From positions 1 to 7,150 of the forward strand of contig JAUIFJ010000065.1 of the NCBI GenBank assembly GCA_030429345.1: 7,150 bases of DNA. Reading direction: 5' to 3'. Both the position numbers and the translations under genes were made by a program. This stretch comes from a bacterium (GTDB lineage Bacteria > CAIWAD01). The notes beneath the pieces are model-generated. The model saw nothing but the letters and a program-made list of their open reading frames with translations, did no database searches and was not told the DNA's origin. Numbering within the stretch: position 1 is the stretch's first letter; every line of letters starts with the position of its first letter. This document shows positions 5,446 through 7,150 of this stretch, in pieces.

Positions 5446-7016
5446 GCGGCCTGGTCGTCGAGCGTGGCCAGCAGCTTGTCCACCCGGGCGCGGGCACTCT
5501 CTTCCAGCTGCCGGTTCACCGCGTGATACAGGCCACTGGGATCACCGGTCATGCTTGCCCCGGCTTCGGGATCTTCCTTCCCGGGCTCCTTGCCCTGAAA
5601 GCCCTGAAGCCGCTCGGCCAGGTTCAGCAGGAAGGCCACCTGCTCATTGGTCAGCATGCCCTGCTGGGCCAGGCCCACGATGTCGCCGGGCGTCAAGGGT
5701 GCCGCCACCTGCCGGGTCTCGGACTTCATCTGCGCCGTTTCGACAGCCGGATTCAGCCCGATCATCGTCTGCAGGGTGTTGACCGAAATGAGACCCCTGT
5801 CGTACATCTCCACCAGCACCTTGCGAGTGTCCGACGTGGCGGACAAATCGATGCCGGGGAAGACGATCTGGACATCCGCGTCACGCTTGCCCTTCATCTC
5901 CAGGTAGTCGTCAATGACCCAGGCCAGCATTTCGTGTGCCATGTCGCGCAGGTCGGCCAGCATCAGCTGGATCTTGGCGAAACCCATGCTGGCGGTTGAG
6001 AAGTTGGACCCGTCGCCGGACACGAGTGCCCGGGTGAAGCCCATGGCGACGATGATGTCGGTCTTGGCTTCCTTGATCTTCTCTTCCGTCTTCAGCGCCT
6101 CGCCCTCGGCGCCGTAGGTCTTGACCTCCACGTAGAAGGGGACCACCGCCCCCTGCTTGGGGTCCATGTTGTCGAAGGTCTTCTTCACGTCGTTCATCTG
6201 CGCCTGGGTCGGCATCACGACCTGGCGGCCGAACTGCCCACCCACCTGGATCAGGCGGATCGGCGTGGCCCAGCGCTTGGCGATCGCGCGGTCCGCGCGC
6301 CGGTAGTCGCGCAGAAGCTCGATCGACTCGAAGGCCGGCAGGATCATCGAAGTCCCGTGCTCGGCGAAGTCCGGGGCATCCCAGATCCAACGCCGGAACT
6401 GCAGCAGGGGAATTGGCTTGCCCTCCGTGGGCTCTCCGCCCTCGATCTCGGTGATCAGCGGCAGGACTTGGACCAGCGCACCGTCCTTCACCGTGGGCTT
6501 CAGGTCCGCGGGGTTGAGCACCTTCACGCGCGCGAAGTCCGTATACGTGGGCCTGCCATCCTCGTTCTTGCCGGTGGGCGCGCCGCCGTACTCCTTGAAA
6601 GCCGCGGCCTCCCCCTTGGTCAGCAGCTGCAGCAGCTGATCCTTCAGCCACCTTTTGAGCCCCAGCCGCCGCTTCAGCTCCAGCAGCTCTTTCTTCAGTT
6701 GGGGATCCGAGCACAGGATGGTGAAGTCCTCGCCCAGGGCCAGGGTGCGCCAGGCGTTGATGCAGTTGTTGACGATGGGCTCTTCCTGGTAGTACTTCCA
6801 GGCCCGCTTCGCCCGGTCGCGCCAGTCCTTGGGCACGCCTTCCGTGGTCAGCAGGCTACCGAAGGGATCGATGGTCGCGGCGCTCGAGTTCAGCGGCGGG
6901 GCATCGATCACAGAATCGGCTTCCAGCTCCTGGCCGGCAGGCACAGCCGCGTGTGCTACGCCCTCGCTCTTCATCGCCGGCAGCTGACCCCAGGGCCACA
7001 GGTCACGAATGTGCAT
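5442..7016 (-). CDS. Phage portal protein
   Basis: The 524-residue product reads as a tailed-phage portal, the dodecameric ring at the capsid vertex through which DNA is packaged and ejected. It has the expected length. Visible portal features are the helical N-terminal segment after a disordered leader (residues 64-100, RAKRAWKYYQEEPIVNNCIN and a following GEDFTI), the central stem-like helix (about 221-260, GTSMILPAFESIELLRDYRR, then RADRAIAKRWATP), and the late segment 321-350 (MGFTRALVSGDGSNFSTASM). The clip/crown stretch at 400-422 (DRGLISVNTLQTMIGLNP) is typical of the G-x-I-S-x-x-T portal pattern. The C-terminus (about 455-524) is charged and helical. ATG was chosen because AGGAGG lies 4 bases upstream. 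The stop TGA overlaps the next gene's GTG (GTGA). Portal followed by a MuF-domain protein is the order seen in SPP1 (gp6-gp7) and Mu (gp29-gp30). The family call is firm; the subfamily is not determined. Confidence 0.92.
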   Translation of the reverse strand: MHIRDLWPWGQLPAMKSEGVAHAAVPAGQELEADSVIDAPPLNSSAATIDPFGSLLTTEGVPKDWRDRAKRAWKYYQEEPIVNNCINAWRTLALGEDFTILCSDPQLKKELLELKRRLGLKRWLKDQLLQLLTKGEAAAFKEYGGAPTGKNEDGRPTYTDFARVKVLNPADLKPTVKDGALVQVLPLITEIEGGEPTEGKPIPLLQFRRWIWDAPDFAEHGTSMILPAFESIELLRDYRRADRAIAKRWATPIRLIQVGGQFGRQVVMPTQAQMNDVKKTFDNMDPKQGAVVPFYVEVKTYGAEGEALKTEEKIKEAKTDIIVAMGFTRALVSGDGSNFSTASMGFAKIQLMLADLRDMAHEMLAWVIDDYLEMKGKRDADVQIVFPGIDLSATSDTRKVLVEMYDRGLISVNTLQTMIGLNPAVETAQMKSETRQVAAPLTPGDIVGLAQQGMLTNEQVAFLLNLAERLQGFQGKEPGKEDPEAGASMTGDPSGLYHAVNRQLEESARARVDKLLATLDDQAA

Positions 7017-7020
7017 GGAT

Positions 7021-7026
7021 CCTCCT
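7021..7026 (-). promoter_or_regulatory. Strong Shine-Dalgarno site for the portal gene
   Basis: The minus strand reads AGGAGG at 7026-7021, followed by ATCC and then ATG at 7016-7014. This is a full-consensus anti-16S match. It settles the portal start and overlaps the TAG stop of the preceding gene. It is the strongest ribosome-binding site in the window. The genes downstream rely on overlap coupling or on weaker sites. Confidence 0.9.
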
Positions 7027-7150
7027 ACTCGAAGACTTTCCCGGTCATCACGGGCATCACGAACTCCGCCTTGACCAGCCCCTGGTCGTTCGTGTCGTAC
7101 TGTTTCAGCCGCTCGCGCTCGATGCGCAGAATCGCGGTCCGCGCGCTGTC
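7025..7150 (-). CDS. C-terminal end of an upstream phage gene (partial), possibly large terminase
   Basis: Reading the minus strand from the window edge gives 41 codons that end in TAG at 7027-7025. The tail reads AEFVMPVMTGKVFE, preceded by a charged stretch (RIERERLKQYDTND). No motif in this fragment identifies the family. The gene lies directly upstream of a portal gene in the same direction, with 8 bases between its stop and the portal ATG, and its stop codon overlaps the portal ribosome-binding site. In many tailed phages the gene in this position is the large terminase subunit. That is synteny only, and a small head protein or another packaging gene is also possible. The open frame itself is well supported because it is uninterrupted to the edge and shares the operon's spacing. 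Confidence 0.6.
   Translation of the reverse strand, partial: DSARTAILRIERERLKQYDTNDQGLVKAEFVMPVMTGKVFE

Noticed and set aside
4441-5526. 361-residue plus-strand open frame antisense to the large gene and the end of portal
   Set aside because: Its product is low-complexity L/G/R/Q-rich, as expected from the complement of GC-rich coding sequence. The minus-strand frames have unmistakable MuF and portal motifs here.
5911-6714. 267-residue minus-strand frame inside the portal gene
   Set aside because: It is R/G/A/P-rich in an alternative frame, and the portal frame is clearly the coding one.

Overview
The window is part of a structural gene cluster from a tailed bacteriophage or prophage. Every gene I can support lies on the minus strand, so transcription runs from 7150 towards 1. 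Most of it is GC-rich (sampled 60-base lines of the two large genes are mostly about 60-77% GC by hand count). The host is therefore probably a GC-rich bacterium that uses a classical AGGAGG ribosome-binding site. Nothing in the sequence identifies the host genus, and no tRNA, integrase, attachment site, insertion sequence or CRISPR array is visible.

Layout in transcription order: (1) 7150-7025, the last 41 codons of an upstream gene, possibly the large terminase by synteny only. (2) 7016-5442, a portal protein with a strong AGGAGG site. (3) 5445-1036, a very large 1469-residue protein that begins as a phage Mu gpF-type (MuF) minor head protein. It continues through three SAP/Rho-N-like helical repeats and a Lys/Ala-rich coil, a HipA/PI-kinase-like domain, and two unassigned domains. 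It ends in what looks like an ADP-ribosyltransferase-like (ART) domain. (4) 1039-536 and (5) 539-231, two small acidic proteins I do not recognise. (6) 153-1, the start of a probable D12-class DNA adenine methyltransferase that runs off the window. Genes 2 to 5 are joined by three successive overlaps of the form NTGA (GTGA, TTGA, ATGA), so they form one translationally coupled unit. A 77-bp AT-rich spacer separates this unit from the methyltransferase.

Reading: portal followed by MuF is a standard head-assembly module. What stands out is the roughly 1150 residues fused to the MuF domain. They carry a kinase-like active site and a terminal ART-like module, followed at once by two coupled small acidic genes of lower GC. 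Two models fit. In the first, the virion carries enzymatic effectors on its minor head protein and delivers them with the DNA, as T4 does with its packaged ADP-ribosyltransferase Alt. In the second, the protein is a MuF-type polymorphic toxin whose immunity gene(s) lie just downstream. The sequence alone does not decide between them.
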